A DNA stretch of 64,000 bases. Source: DASZBX01 sp035943635. Lineage in GTDB: Bacteria > Actinomycetota > Actinomycetes > Streptomycetales > Catenulisporaceae. The position numbers were made by a program, and so were the translations under genes. Below the pieces are notes generated by a model. It was not told the origin of the DNA and made no database searches. It was given only the letters and a program-made list of their open reading frames with translations. How positions within the stretch are numbered: position 1 is the first letter of the stretch; each line of letters starts with the position of its first letter. Positions 46,531 to 55,121 of this stretch are shown here, one piece after another. The stretch lies in assembly GCA_035943635.1 (NCBI GenBank), contig DASZBX010000128.1, forward strand, positions 1-64,000. Direction: 5' to 3'.

Positions 46531-47376
46531 CTACTTCGGGTCGGCCTCGGCCAGCGTCACGATGTCGGGGTTCACCAGGCCGTCGAGTTTGCCGAAGGGC
46601 ACGACCGCGTTCGGCGTGCCGTTGGACATCGGGGTCAGGGCGCCCTGCTGGAAGGTGAAGTCCAGGCCGCTCGGCAGCACGCCGACGACCGGGTCGGTCA
46701 GGCCGTCCACCGGGACCGCGATCGTGGACAGGGCCCCGCTGACCGCGTCCGCGGCGCTCCCGCCGCCGAAGATGTAGTCCCCGCCCAGCTGCGGGGCGAT
46801 CAGCGCGGCCAGGGCGCCGGGGCTCTGGAGTGCGCCCGGGCTGAGCAGGTCGGCCGGGCCGAGGGTGGCGCCGGTGTCCATCCGGATGGTCAGGTCCTGC
46901 TCCTCGGAGAAGCCGCCCGCGCTGCCGGACCGGTCCAGGAACGCGTCGTACCGCACCGACAGCAGCTCGCCGACCTGGCTCGCCGACGCGGTGACCTGGA
47001 GCTGGGAGGGGATCGCCCTGCCGTCGACGGTCACCGGCGTGGGGTTGAGGAACTGCGAGCGGAACTGGGTGACGAAGGCCTCGTCCACGTTCTTCAGCTT
47101 GGTGTTCACGGTCGTGGTGAGCGAGGCGTCGCCCGGGGTCGGCCGGGCGTAGGAGACCACCGGGTACTGCACGGCCAGGGTGTCCCGGGGCGACTCGTCG
47201 TGGGTCGGCGAGGCCATCGTGAAACTCCAGGCGATCCCGGTGCCCGGCCCGTCGACCGGTTCGGCGTTGCCGCTCGCGGCGGGCGTCCCGGATCCGGCCG
47301 CGGCCTGGCAGGCGGCCAGCGCCAGGAAGGCGAACGCCGCGCCCGCGCCGCCCACGATGGCCTGGAACTGCCGCAT
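46531..47376 (-). CDS. Secreted lipoprotein with RsiV/DUF3298-like C-terminus
   Basis: 281 aa. The signal peptide ends in LALAAC with Cys23 as lipid site. The mature protein has a strand-rich region with NTKLKNVDEAFVTQFRSQF and LSVRYDAFLDRSGSAGG, then EQDLTIRMDTGATLGPADLL, a pattern seen in DUF3298/RsiV-type domains of extracytoplasmic proteins. The ATG at 47376 is set by GGAGGA about 6 nt upstream; an overlapping ATG at 47380 opens only a shadow frame. It lies directly upstream of the FtsX-type permease on the same strand and may be part of the same envelope-stress locus. Function not known. Confidence 0.85.
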   Translation of the reverse strand: MRQFQAIVGGAGAAFAFLALAACQAAAGSGTPAASGNAEPVDGPGTGIAWSFTMASPTHDESPRDTLAVQYPVVSYARPTPGDASLTTTVNTKLKNVDEAFVTQFRSQFLNPTPVTVDGRAIPSQLQVTASASQVGELLSVRYDAFLDRSGSAGGFSEEQDLTIRMDTGATLGPADLLSPGALQSPGALAALIAPQLGGDYIFGGGSAADAVSGALSTIAVPVDGLTDPVVGVLPSGLDFTFQQGALTPMSNGTPNAVVPFGKLDGLVNPDIVTLAEADPK

Positions 47377-47796
47377 TCATTCCTCCAACCGCGGGGCCAC
47401 CCGGGTGGTCTTCCCTGGATCCAGGTTAACGCTCTCTCACCTGCCTCCCGCGCCTGGCGTCCGCCCTGGCGTGTTGGCCGGGGCGGTCGACCCGGGCCGG
47501 CCCGGGCCCGGGTGCGGCGCACGTGGCGCCCTACGTCACCGCTCCGGAGCTTCCCTCCTCGCCTCGGCGCGGCAGTCCTCGGTCATACAGATGTGCAGAA
47601 ATCAAGGCGTGTTCGCGCACTGGTGCTCACTTCTGCCGCGCGAACTGTGCGCGAATCTTGCATCGGGGATCCACTGCGGGAGGCCGGTGGATGTGAGCAG
47701 GAGTGAACAGACGCGAGCGGCAGTGGGAGAACGTCGGGCGCGGGGATCAGGACGGCTGCGCGGCCGCGGCCCGCAGCGAGGGCCGGGCCGGCGCCG
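47377..47796. other. Intergenic, no gene supported
   Basis: About 420 nt between two minus-strand genes. The part 47580-47700 is less GC-rich (for example CATACAGATGTGCAG) and could include the lipoprotein promoter. Nothing else is recognisable. Confidence 0.35.
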
Positions 47797-48618
47797 TCAC
47801 CAGTTCTCGCCCTCGACGGCCAGCCGGTATCCGCGCTTGGTCACCGTGCGGATCAGCGCGGCGTTCGGGCCGAGCGCGGCCCGCAGCCGGGCGATCGTCG
47901 CCTCCACCGCGTGTTCGTCGCGCTTGCCGACGCCGACCCCGCGCGGGGCCCAGACCCGGCGCAGCAGGTCGGCCCGGGACACCACCCAGCCGGGCTGGCG
48001 GGCCAGTTCGGCCAGCACCGCGGCCGGCAGCGGGGGCAGGATGGCCGGGGTGTCGTCTATCACCGCGGCGAAGCCCTGGAGCACCAGGGTGCGCCCGACG
48101 GTCAGCGGGACCTCGCGCCGGATCCGCGGCGGCAGGCCGGTGCACAGCGCGGAGACCAGGGCGCCGAGCCGGGGCCGGTCCGGCCACAGCGGGGAGACGC
48201 CGAGCAGTTCCAGCGGCCGGGCGCAGACCGGGTCGGCGCACAGCGCGGTCACCTCCGTGCGCAGCGCGGCCAGCAGGTCGGCCCGCTGGCCGGCCGCGTC
48301 GGCCGCGTCCAGCAGGGCGGCGAACTCGGCGGCCGAGTTGAACACCACCGAGTGCACCTCGCGCCGGATCACCGTCTCGGCCAGGCGCTCCGCGGCCCGT
48401 TCGGCCGAGCCGTCCTCGTCCGCGGCGGCCAGCGCGGGGATCTCCACCACCTTGGCCCCGCGCCGGACGAACAGCGTGGCCAGCTCCGCCCGGCGCGGCC
48501 CGGCGGCCAGCGCCACCACACAGCCGATCAGCGGCAGGTCGTCCAGGACCGCGGCGGCGGGCCGGCCGGGCGGCCGGTGTGGTTCGGAGAGGGTGTCGGG
48601 CGTCTGCGGAGGTGCCAT
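47797..48618 (-). CDS. Shortened HemD-like/winged-helix regulator
   Basis: 273 aa. The C-terminal 95 residues are an OmpR-type winged helix (GWVVSRADLLRRVW, HAVEATIARLRAALG, IRTVTKRGYRLAVEG). Ahead of it is a region like part of uroporphyrinogen-III synthase (PRRAELATLFVRRGAKVVEI, SVVFNSAAEFAALLDA, LLGVSPLWPDRPRLGALV). Full fusions of this kind in actinomycetes are about 380 aa, so roughly one HemD lobe seems to be missing between about residues 65 and 75. Catalysis is therefore doubtful and a regulatory role is more likely; related proteins are linked to nitrate/nitrite assimilation. ATG at 48618, no clear ribosome site. Confidence 0.75.
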   Translation of the reverse strand: MAPPQTPDTLSEPHRPPGRPAAAVLDDLPLIGCVVALAAGPRRAELATLFVRRGAKVVEIPALAAADEDGSAERAAERLAETVIRREVHSVVFNSAAEFAALLDAADAAGQRADLLAALRTEVTALCADPVCARPLELLGVSPLWPDRPRLGALVSALCTGLPPRIRREVPLTVGRTLVLQGFAAVIDDTPAILPPLPAAVLAELARQPGWVVSRADLLRRVWAPRGVGVGKRDEHAVEATIARLRAALGPNAALIRTVTKRGYRLAVEGENW

Positions 48619-48789
48619 ATCGGAAACAATGGATGCGGGCCGTTACGCCCGTGTTGCCGGATGACTACGCGCGGGTAAGGACACCGACAGTATGTGGAAC
48701 CATACGCTTCCACACCTTCGCAGCCGCCTCTAACTGCGCGGACGCGCCGGGGCCGGCCGCGGTATGTCAGGGGTCGCAGCTTTTCCGGG

Positions 48790-48957
48790 TCAGGGCAGGC
48801 GGGTGCGGTGCAGCGAGATCAGCAGCCGCCATACCTGTCCGGCGACCTGGTCCGGGGTGCCCTCGATCAGCCCGTGCAGCCAGTCCGCCAGGACTGCGAC
48901 GAAGGACGAGGCCACCGCCGAGGCGACCAGGTCCGGCGCGGGCGCCCCGGCCAGGTC
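48790..48957 (-). pseudogene. C-terminal remnant of a TetR-type regulator
   Basis: The last 55 codons (APAPDLVASAVASSFVAVL, then ADWLHGLIEGTPDQVAGQV) match the end of a TetR/AcrR ligand-binding domain, where a final helix of this form is usual. The similarity stops near 48957. The DNA-binding domain is missing and the frame runs into the end of the AraC gene. A truncated relic. Confidence 0.45.
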
Positions 48958-49021
48958 TAGAAAGTCATCCGGGCATGAGACAAGGGCAACATCCGGCAGC
49001 GGATGGTCGGCGAGGGGCGGC

Positions 49022-49813
49022 TCAGGTCCGGGCGTACCGGGCCGGCGGGGCACCGACGGTCGCGGTGAAGTCCCGGGTCAGGTGGGCCTGGTCGGCGTAG
49101 CCGAGGTCGGTGGCCAGGGCCGACCAGTCGATCTCGGTGGCCTGCTCGGCCCGGGCCGCCGCCTCGTGCAGCCGGGCCCGGCGCAGCACCCACTTCGGGC
49201 CGGCCCCGACGTACTCGGCGAACAACCGCTGCAGGCTGCGCACCGACAGCCCGGTCTCGGCGGCGAGCTGGTCCACCCGGAACAGCGTGGGCGCCTCGGT
49301 GATCCGGGCCACGATCCCGGCCGCCTCCCGGGCGGTCGGATCCGGCTCCGGCAGCACGCCGCGCAGGAACTCCTCGGCCGCGCGCCGCATCGCGTCCGGG
49401 TCGCTCGCACCCAACACCTCGCGCTGCGCGCGGACCACGGCCGGCCCGAACAGGTCGGCGGCCGGCACCCGGCGGTCGACCAGGTCCAGCACCGGGGAGC
49501 CGAGCAGCGGCCGGAACCCGCCCGGGAGGAACTTCACCCCGAAGACCCGGCCCGCGCCGGTCAGCCGCCGCTCGAACAGGCCGCGCTGCACGCCGTACAC
49601 GAACGGTCCGGGCTCCTCGAAGACCAGGTGCACGTTCGGATGCGACAGCACCTGCTGCGGGTGTGCCGGACGTCCGCGCAGGTCCCAGCGCACGATCCAG
49701 TGGAACTCGACGAACTCGGCAGCCGGCCCGGTCGGCTCGCGCCGCAGCAACTCGAAGCGTTCGGCCGCCAGAACCGGTCGCAGGACTCCCCGTCCGATGC
49801 CGTTGCTGGTCAC
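49022..49813 (-). CDS. AraC-family transcriptional regulator
   Basis: 263 aa. The N-terminal part (about residues 25-150) is the DUF6597-type effector region (PTGPAAEFVEFHWIVRWDLRG, FGVKFLPGGFRPLL). The C-terminus has the AraC double helix-turn-helix: LAAETGLSVRSLQRLF, then LGYADQAHLTRDFTATVG and the PARYAR end. The GTG at 49813 is preceded by a TATCCT -10 element and 6 nt, so leaderless. It is divergent from a TIGR03086 gene with only 62 nt between the two starts, which makes that gene the likely target. Effector unknown. Confidence 0.92.
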   Translation of the reverse strand: MTSNGIGRGVLRPVLAAERFELLRREPTGPAAEFVEFHWIVRWDLRGRPAHPQQVLSHPNVHLVFEEPGPFVYGVQRGLFERRLTGAGRVFGVKFLPGGFRPLLGSPVLDLVDRRVPAADLFGPAVVRAQREVLGASDPDAMRRAAEEFLRGVLPEPDPTAREAAGIVARITEAPTLFRVDQLAAETGLSVRSLQRLFAEYVGAGPKWVLRRARLHEAAARAEQATEIDWSALATDLGYADQAHLTRDFTATVGAPPARYART

Positions 49814-49819
49814 CCGCCC

Positions 49820-49825
49820 AGGATA
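49820..49825 (-). promoter_or_regulatory. -10 element of leaderless AraC-type gene
   Basis: TATCCT on the minus strand, 6 nt before the GTG start. Confidence 0.5.
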
Positions 49826-49862
49826 TGTCGTGTTTCTTCAAGACCTCGGGCGCGGGCGGATC

Positions 49863-49868
49863 TAGGCT
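49863..49868 (+). promoter_or_regulatory. -10 element of leaderless TIGR03086 gene
   Basis: TAGGCT, 7 nt before the ATG start. Its centre is about 43 nt from the divergent -10 of the AraC-type gene. Confidence 0.5.
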
Positions 49869-49875
49869 CGGACGC

Positions 49876-50466
49876 ATGGACGAGAACTTGCTATCCCTGT
49901 TGGTCGAGAACGCCGCCGAAGCCGCCCGGATCGCCCGCGCGATCACGCCCGGGCAGCTGGCGGACCCGACCCCCTGCCCGGAGTTCGACACGCGCACCCT
50001 GATCAACCACTGGGTGCTCTACACCTCGTACGGCCTGGAGCACCGCGCCCGCCGCGAGGACCTGCCCGAGGACCTGCGGAAGCGCGACTTCGCCGCCGAG
50101 CCGGACTGGGCCGGGCAGTACCAGGCGGCGCTGGGCCGCGCGGTCGACGCCTGGAGCGTCCCGGCGGCCTGGGACGGCGCGGTGGACTTCGGCGGCGGCG
50201 CGATGGTCCCGATCGAGGACGTCTTCCTGATGAACCTGGGCGAGCTCGCGCTGCACGGCTGGGACGTGGCCAAGGCGACCGGGCAGGACTACCGGGCCTC
50301 GGCCGGGACCGGGGAGACGGTCCTGCGTTTCGCCGAGAACTACGCCGAGATGTACCGCAGCTACGACGGCTTCGCCCAGCCGGTCCCGGTCGCCGAGGAC
50401 GCGAGCGCGTTCGAGCGCGCGGTCGCCCTGACCGGCCGCGACCCGGGCTGGCCGAAGAACTCCTGA
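49876..50466 (+). CDS. TIGR03086-type DinB/mycothiol-dependent-like protein
   Basis: 196 aa. It belongs to the DinB/MDMPI-like four-helix metal-binding proteins: the early segment ITPGQLADPTPCPEFDTRTLINHWV, with the CPEFD..L.NH pattern and His in the second helix, and LGELALHGWDVAKATG with the last metal His. Actinomycetes use this fold for mycothiol-dependent reactions, but most members have no known substrate. ATG at 49876 with a -10 element 7 nt upstream and no ribosome site, so leaderless. Divergent from the AraC-type gene. A DyP-peroxidase relic begins right after its stop. Confidence 0.87.
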   Translation: MDENLLSLLVENAAEAARIARAITPGQLADPTPCPEFDTRTLINHWVLYTSYGLEHRARREDLPEDLRKRDFAAEPDWAGQYQAALGRAVDAWSVPAAWDGAVDFGGGAMVPIEDVFLMNLGELALHGWDVAKATGQDYRASAGTGETVLRFAENYAEMYRSYDGFAQPVPVAEDASAFERAVALTGRDPGWPKNS

Positions 50467-50468
50467 GC

Positions 50469-50747
50469 CGGCTGCGCGGGGCCGCCGACGTGGTGGACGA
50501 GATCCAGGGCTTCCGCTGCTTCGAGGCCCGGGACCTGATGGGCTTCGTCGACGGCACCGAGAACCCGGCCGGGGCCAAGGCCGTGGACGCCGCGATCATC
50601 GGCGGCGGCGACCCGTTCGCCGGGGGCGGCTACGTCGTGGTGCAGAAGTACCTGCACGACCTGGCGGCCTGGAACGCGCTGCCGGTCGAGGCGCAGGAGA
50701 AGGTGATCGGCCGGACCAAGCTGTCCGACATCGAGCTGTCGGACGTG
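50469..50747 (+). pseudogene. Internal fragment of a DyP-type peroxidase gene
   Basis: About 93 codons of clear similarity to the middle of dye-decolorizing peroxidases: GFRCFEARDLMGFVDGTENP with the GxxDG distal Asp, GGYVVVQKYLHDLAAWN and EKVIGRTKLSDIEL. The N-terminal third with the export/haem-approach region and the C-terminal third with the proximal haem His are absent. Similarity stops near 50745, where the convergent exporter gene ends. No start codon with a ribosome site exists, so not functional as a haem enzyme. Confidence 0.75.
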
Positions 50748-50758
50748 TATCCGGTGTG

Positions 50759-52528
50759 TCATCGAGCACTGTCGTCCGTGGCGCTGCCGGGGTTGCTCCC
50801 GCGGAGCAGGGAGGCGATCGCGGCCACCACGGCCATCGTCGCGGCCGCGGTGAAGACGATCGTCAGGCCGTGGTGGAACGGGCCGGAGATCAGGTGCGGG
50901 AAGAACTCGTTGCCGGTCAGGGTGGCCGCGTTCTTCGGCGGGATGGTGGTGAGCACCCCGGACGGCGCGAGCAGGTGGGCGACCGGGTTCTGGCCGAGGA
51001 ACGCGGCGAACAGGGTCGACACCGGCGGCAGGGTCGCGACCTGGCCGGCCAGGCCGGCCGGCACCTGCTGCGCCTGCAGACCGCTCGACAGGGTGCTCGG
51101 CAGCGTGCTGGCCAGGCCGGTGATCATCAGGGAGAAGAAGATGCCGATGGACAGCGAGATGCCCGAGTTCTGGAACGTGGCCCGCATGCCGGAGGCCGCG
51201 CCGCGCTGCTCCCGCGGCACGCTGCCCATGATGGCCGAGGTGTTCGGCGCCGAGAACATGCCCTGGCCGACCCCGCTGGCGAAGACCATCAGGCCGAACA
51301 GCGGGTAGGGGAAGTCGACCGGCAGGAACAGCAGCCCGACGAACGACGCGGCCATCAGCAGCAGCCCGCCGGTCGCGAACGCCCGGGGCCCGTACTTGTC
51401 CGACAGGTGGCCGCACAGCGGCCCGGACACGAGGAACCCGGCGGTCAGCGGCAGCAGGCAGATCCCGGCCCACAGCGGCGTGTCGTCGTAGGAGTAGCCG
51501 TGCAGCGGAAGCCAGATGCCCTGGAGCCAGATGATCAGCATGAACTGCAGGCCGCCGCGGGCGATCGCGGTGAGCAGGCCGGCCGCGTTGCCCGCGGCGA
51601 AGGCCCGGATCTTGAACAGGCCCAGGCGGAACATCGGCTCGGCCACCCGGCTCTCGATCACGCCGAACACCAGCAGCAGGAGCACCCCGCCGCCCAGCGC
51701 GGCGTCCACGGCCGGGTTCGTCCACCCGGTCGAGTGACTGCCGTAGGGCTGGATGCCGTAGGTGATCGCGGCCAGCAGGGCCAGCGCGCCGCAGGTGAAG
51801 CTGACGTTCCCGGCCCAGTCGATCTTGGCCGAGCGGTTGGTGGTGCCGGTCTCGCGCAGGGTCCGGTAGGACCAGACCGTGCCGACCACGCCGATCGGCA
51901 CGTTCACCCAGAACACCGCGCGCCAGTCCACCGTGACCAGCACGCCGCCGGCCACCAGGCCGAGGAACTGCCCGGTCAGCGCGGAGATCTGGTTGATCCC
52001 CAGCGCCATCCCGCGCTGCTCGGACGGGAAGGCGTCGGTCAGGATGGCGGCCGAGTTGGCCATCAGCATCGCCCCGCCGAGCGCCTGGACCAGGCGGAAC
52101 CCGATCAGCCAGAGCGCCCCGGCCGCGCCGTGCAGCGGATCGAGCGAGAGCACCAGCGAGGAGGCGCTGAAGATGGCGAAGCCCAGGTTGTAGATCCGGA
52201 CCCGGCCGAAGATGTCCCCGAGTCGGCCGAGCGAGACCACCAGCACCGCGGTGACCAGCAGGTATCCCATGATCAGCCAGAGCAGGTAGCTGATGTTGCC
52301 GGGGGCGAGCGGGTCCAGCCCGATGCCGCGGAAGATCGCCGGCAGGGCGATGATCACGATCGAGCCGTCCAGCGTGGCCATGAACATGCCGAGCGTGGTG
52401 TTGGACAGGGCGACCCACTTGTACCGCGGGCCGGGCTCGCCGCCCAGGCCGGGGCCGCGGCCCGGGCCGGCGCCGCTCGCCGGGTCGTTCGGAACGGTCG
52501 GGCCGGGTATTCGTCCTGTGGTGCTCAC
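50759..52528 (-). CDS. DHA2-type MFS multidrug exporter
   Basis: 589 aa, about 14 membrane helices. The early motif LDGSIVIIALPAI (helix 1) and LGRLGDIFGRVRIYNLGF (motif A) are typical of the H+-coupled drug exporters of the 14-helix family; LTGQFLGLVAGGVLV is motif-C-like. The N-terminal 40 residues are Pro/Gly-rich. I chose the GTG at 52528 because TACGGT lies 7 nt upstream (leaderless); a GTG at 52537 is in frame. It exports lipophilic compounds from the cytoplasm. A CTTAGTTAGTTTAAG partial palindrome at 52548-52562 lies just upstream and could be the operator of a regulator. A TetR relic is on this strand 1.8 kb downstream. Confidence 0.92.
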   Translation of the reverse strand: MSTTGRIPGPTVPNDPASGAGPGRGPGLGGEPGPRYKWVALSNTTLGMFMATLDGSIVIIALPAIFRGIGLDPLAPGNISYLLWLIMGYLLVTAVLVVSLGRLGDIFGRVRIYNLGFAIFSASSLVLSLDPLHGAAGALWLIGFRLVQALGGAMLMANSAAILTDAFPSEQRGMALGINQISALTGQFLGLVAGGVLVTVDWRAVFWVNVPIGVVGTVWSYRTLRETGTTNRSAKIDWAGNVSFTCGALALLAAITYGIQPYGSHSTGWTNPAVDAALGGGVLLLLVFGVIESRVAEPMFRLGLFKIRAFAAGNAAGLLTAIARGGLQFMLIIWLQGIWLPLHGYSYDDTPLWAGICLLPLTAGFLVSGPLCGHLSDKYGPRAFATGGLLLMAASFVGLLFLPVDFPYPLFGLMVFASGVGQGMFSAPNTSAIMGSVPREQRGAASGMRATFQNSGISLSIGIFFSLMITGLASTLPSTLSSGLQAQQVPAGLAGQVATLPPVSTLFAAFLGQNPVAHLLAPSGVLTTIPPKNAATLTGNEFFPHLISGPFHHGLTIVFTAAATMAVVAAIASLLRGSNPGSATDDSAR

Positions 52529-52535
52529 GCCAAAC

Positions 52536-52541
52536 ACCGTA
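52536..52541 (-). promoter_or_regulatory. -10 element of the exporter gene
   Basis: TACGGT on the minus strand, 7 nt before the GTG at 52528. Confidence 0.45.
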
Positions 52542-52602
52542 GAGAACCTTAGTTAGTTTAAGCAAGCTCTTCGGTGAAGGTGTTCGTCACGTCCGGCGCC
52601 AC

Positions 52603-53025
52603 TTACCGGACGGTCCTGGTGGCCTTTGCGGACTTTGCGCTCTTCGTGTTCTTTGCGGTCTCGGCCTTGCCGCCCGCGGCGACAGTGCGCCGGACGAAGG
52701 CGAGGGCCTCCTCGGCCAGCGGCAGCCACGCCCGCCCGGCGGCCGGGTCCAGGCTGAACCACTCCTTCATCGGCGTGCCCTTGTTCGCGTCGAACGGCAC
52801 ACCGTTCCCGCCCTCGACCAGCTCGTCCACCCGCCCGGCCGGGAGCTTGAGCACCAGCCGCCCGCGCACCAGCATCGCGAAGATCTTCCCCCGGTACCGC
52901 AGCGCGGAGCGCCCGAAGCCCGAGCCCCCGGCCGGCCCGGTCACCGACTCCGCGCCCATGAACTCGAAGCACAGGTCCTCGAACCGCTCCTGCACCGACT
53001 CCGCGCCGCCGCCCTGTTCAGCCAT
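52603..53025 (-). CDS. TfoX N-terminal-like domain protein
   Basis: 140 aa. The core GFGRSALRYRGKIFAMLVRG, then GVPFDANKGTPMKEWFSL, resembles TfoX N-terminal or MmcQ/YjbR-type small proteins. The tail is Lys/Thr/Ala-rich (AKNTKSAKSAKATRTVR). No signal peptide. A role in gene regulation or DNA binding is possible; none is shown. ATG at 53025 with a TAGCCT -10 element 6 nt upstream, so leaderless. On the same strand as the exporter, 74 nt upstream of it, but the exporter appears to have its own promoter. Confidence 0.78.
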   Translation of the reverse strand: MAEQGGGAESVQERFEDLCFEFMGAESVTGPAGGSGFGRSALRYRGKIFAMLVRGRLVLKLPAGRVDELVEGGNGVPFDANKGTPMKEWFSLDPAAGRAWLPLAEEALAFVRRTVAAGGKAETAKNTKSAKSAKATRTVR

Positions 53026-53031
53026 GCGACC

Positions 53032-53037
53032 AGGCTA
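53032..53037 (-). promoter_or_regulatory. -10 element of leaderless TfoX-like gene
   Basis: TAGCCT on the minus strand, 6 nt before the ATG at 53025. Confidence 0.5.
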
Positions 53038-53087
53038 AGCCCGGCCGCCGACAACCGCCGGGCGGCCGACGGTTGTCGGGGCTGCGG

Positions 53088-53699
53088 TCAGTGCAGGACC
53101 GGCTGCCTGGAGCGGATGGCGGCGAAGGTACGCTCGACGGTCTCGTCCTGCTCGCCGACCGGGGCGACGTACGCGATCACCTCGCGCGCGGCCTCGGTGC
53201 CCAGGGTGCGGGTGATGGCCCAGGCGGCCAGGTACTGCGAGGCCATGCAGCCGCCGGCGGTGGCGATGTTGCCCTCGGCGTGGAACGGCGCGTCCAGGAC
53301 CGGCACGCCGCAGGCCTCGACGTAGGGGCGGCTCTTGACGTCCGTGCAGGCGGGCATCTCGGCGAGCAGGCCGAGCCGGGCCAGGACCAGGGCGCCGGAG
53401 CACTGGGAGCCGAGCAGCTGCCGGGACGGGTCGAGCGCCAGGGTGGAGATCAGGTGGTCGTCGGCGATCACGTCGCGGGTCTTGATGCCGCTGCCGATGA
53501 GCACGACGTCGGCTTCGTTGGCGAACTCCAGCGGGCGCTGCCCGATGACCTCGATCCCGCTCATCGAGACGACCCGGGCGGTCGGGGTGGTGAGGTAGGC
53601 GCTCAGGCCCTGGGCCCGGCAGCGGTTGATCAGGGCTGCGGCGATGAAGCTGTCGAGTTCGTTGAAGCCGTCGAACGTGACTATGGCTACTTCCTGCAC
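53088..53699 (-). CDS. DJ-1/PfpI-family protein
   Basis: 203 aa, single DJ-1/PfpI domain. The nucleophile elbow GSQCSGALVLARLGLL places the reactive Cys at residue 100, and EVAIVTFDGFNELD opens the first strand with the conserved Glu14. GNIATAGGCMASQYLAAW follows, as in the transcription-regulator-like ThiJ branch. These proteins act as amidases, glyoxalases or isonitrile hydratases; the specific activity is unknown. The GTG at 53699 follows GGAGGAG by about 7 nt. Nothing in the context fixes its role. Confidence 0.9.
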   Translation of the reverse strand: MQEVAIVTFDGFNELDSFIAAALINRCRAQGLSAYLTTPTARVVSMSGIEVIGQRPLEFANEADVVLIGSGIKTRDVIADDHLISTLALDPSRQLLGSQCSGALVLARLGLLAEMPACTDVKSRPYVEACGVPVLDAPFHAEGNIATAGGCMASQYLAAWAITRTLGTEAAREVIAYVAPVGEQDETVERTFAAIRSRQPVLH

Positions 53700-54056
53700 G
53701 TGGATCTCCTCCGTGGTGTGCGGCTGCTCGATCCTGTTCAGTCTCACACTCGGGGAAGGCGCGGGTCAGCGGCCAATTCCGGGTCAGTGGCCTGGCGGCG
53801 CGGCCGTGGAACCGGGTGGAACGCAGGTATGGGTGTCCTGGCGAAGCGGGCCGCGCAGCGTGGTGAACACGCCGAGCACCGGCGCGATCGGCTTCGTCCG
53901 GTACCACCGGCCGGATTCCGGCGGGACCGCTCCCTGCCCCGGGCCCGCTGCCGGAACTTCCGGCCGCCGGGCCGAGCGCGTGAGCAGCGCCGCGGCCCGG
54001 TTCCGCAGGGCTCGACCCCGGCCGGCCGGCCTCCCCGGGCCGCCGGGTCGGGCCCG
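53700..54056. other. Intergenic, no gene supported
   Basis: Between the patatin terminator and the DJ-1-type start. All frames are low-complexity Arg/Pro/Gly. It must include the DJ-1-type promoter. Confidence 0.35.
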
Positions 54057-54090
54057 GCCCGCCCTCCCTACGGCTGACGGGAGGGCGGGC
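54057..54090 (-). terminator. Hairpin after the patatin gene
   Basis: GCCCGCCCTCCC pairs perfectly (12 bp) with its complement around a 10-nt loop, 33 nt after the stop at 54123 on the minus strand. Confidence 0.7.
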
Positions 54091-54122
54091 ACTCGTTCTT
54101 TCCGGAGTTTCCGGCGCTCGGC

Positions 54123-54959
54123 TCAGCCGTTCCAGAGCGCGGCCACGACGGCGGCGACCTTGCGGCCCTGGGCGAGGCCGGCCTGCGCCGCCGGGGTGCG
54201 GGTGGACGGGTCGAGCCCGTTGGTGCCGATGGCGGCCAAGGAGCCTTCGTCCGGGGTGATCAGTTCCGCCTCGGCCGCTGCGCGCAGGCCCTCGATCTCC
54301 TCGTCCAGCGGCGGGGCGGGCATCGGGGCCAGGACCAGGACCCGCTGGTGGCCCGCGGCGAGGTCGGCGTTGGCGATCGTGCGCACGCCGCCGTCGGTGT
54401 AGCGGGTGTCCCCGATGGTCACCGGCGGCCAGACCCCGGGCACCGCGCAGCTGGCGGCCACCGCGTCGACCAGGTCCACCCCGGATCCGCGGTCGAAGAC
54501 GACCGGCTCGCCGGTGCCGGTGTCGACCGCGATGATCCGCAGGTCGCGGTCCGGCCAGGTGTGCGTCGGCAGGCGGCCGGCGATCACCTCCCGGCGCTCG
54601 GCCTCGGTGACGGTCTCGGCCCGCAGCGCGAGGGCGCCGACCCGCCGGCGCTGCTGTGCGGGATCGTCGATTCCCTCGCGCGTGGCGTTGAGCTCTTCCC
54701 AGAGCTTCGGCATGTTGAGCCCGACCGGGGTCAGCTCGCGGTTCGCGAGCGCCGGGTCGGCCTGCCGCTGGAACAGCTCGGGCAGGCTCAGACCGCTGCT
54801 GAGCTGGACCGCCACGGTCGAGCCGGCCGAGGTTCCGAGGATCAGGTCGGCGTCGGTCACGTCGACCCCCTGCTCGGCCAGCCCGGCCAGAACGCCCGTG
54901 GTCCAGGCGATGCCCGCGACCCCGCCGCCGCCGAGTACCAGCGCTTTCGTCACTGTCAT
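54123..54959 (-). CDS. Patatin-like phospholipase
   Basis: 278 aa. The oxyanion loop LGGGGVAGIAW (residues about 9-19), nucleophile motif GTSAGS (G-x-S-x-G, Ser about residue 44) and the dyad Asp in YTDGGVR are all present, so it should be an active Ser-Asp acyl hydrolase acting on phospholipids or other lipids. No signal peptide. I chose the ATG at 54959 because AAGGAG lies 6 nt upstream; the frame to 54983 adds eight residues. It ends in a hairpin terminator. The SAM-methyltransferase gene upstream on the same strand is 160 nt away. Confidence 0.92.
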   Translation of the reverse strand: MTVTKALVLGGGGVAGIAWTTGVLAGLAEQGVDVTDADLILGTSAGSTVAVQLSSGLSLPELFQRQADPALANRELTPVGLNMPKLWEELNATREGIDDPAQQRRRVGALALRAETVTEAERREVIAGRLPTHTWPDRDLRIIAVDTGTGEPVVFDRGSGVDLVDAVAASCAVPGVWPPVTIGDTRYTDGGVRTIANADLAAGHQRVLVLAPMPAPPLDEEIEGLRAAAEAELITPDEGSLAAIGTNGLDPSTRTPAAQAGLAQGRKVAAVVAALWNG

Positions 54960-55121
54960 GACTTGCTCCTTCGCTTCGGTCAAACCGGAGGTCGGTCAGT
55001 CACAACCTTGGTGCAGGACCCGGATATTCCGGTGCACGCGACCCGGCGCGGCGGGGCGCGGTGAAGCAATCGCGGGTGCGCACGTCCGACAAACGTCGTG
55101 CCCGCCCGCCCTACCGCCGGT

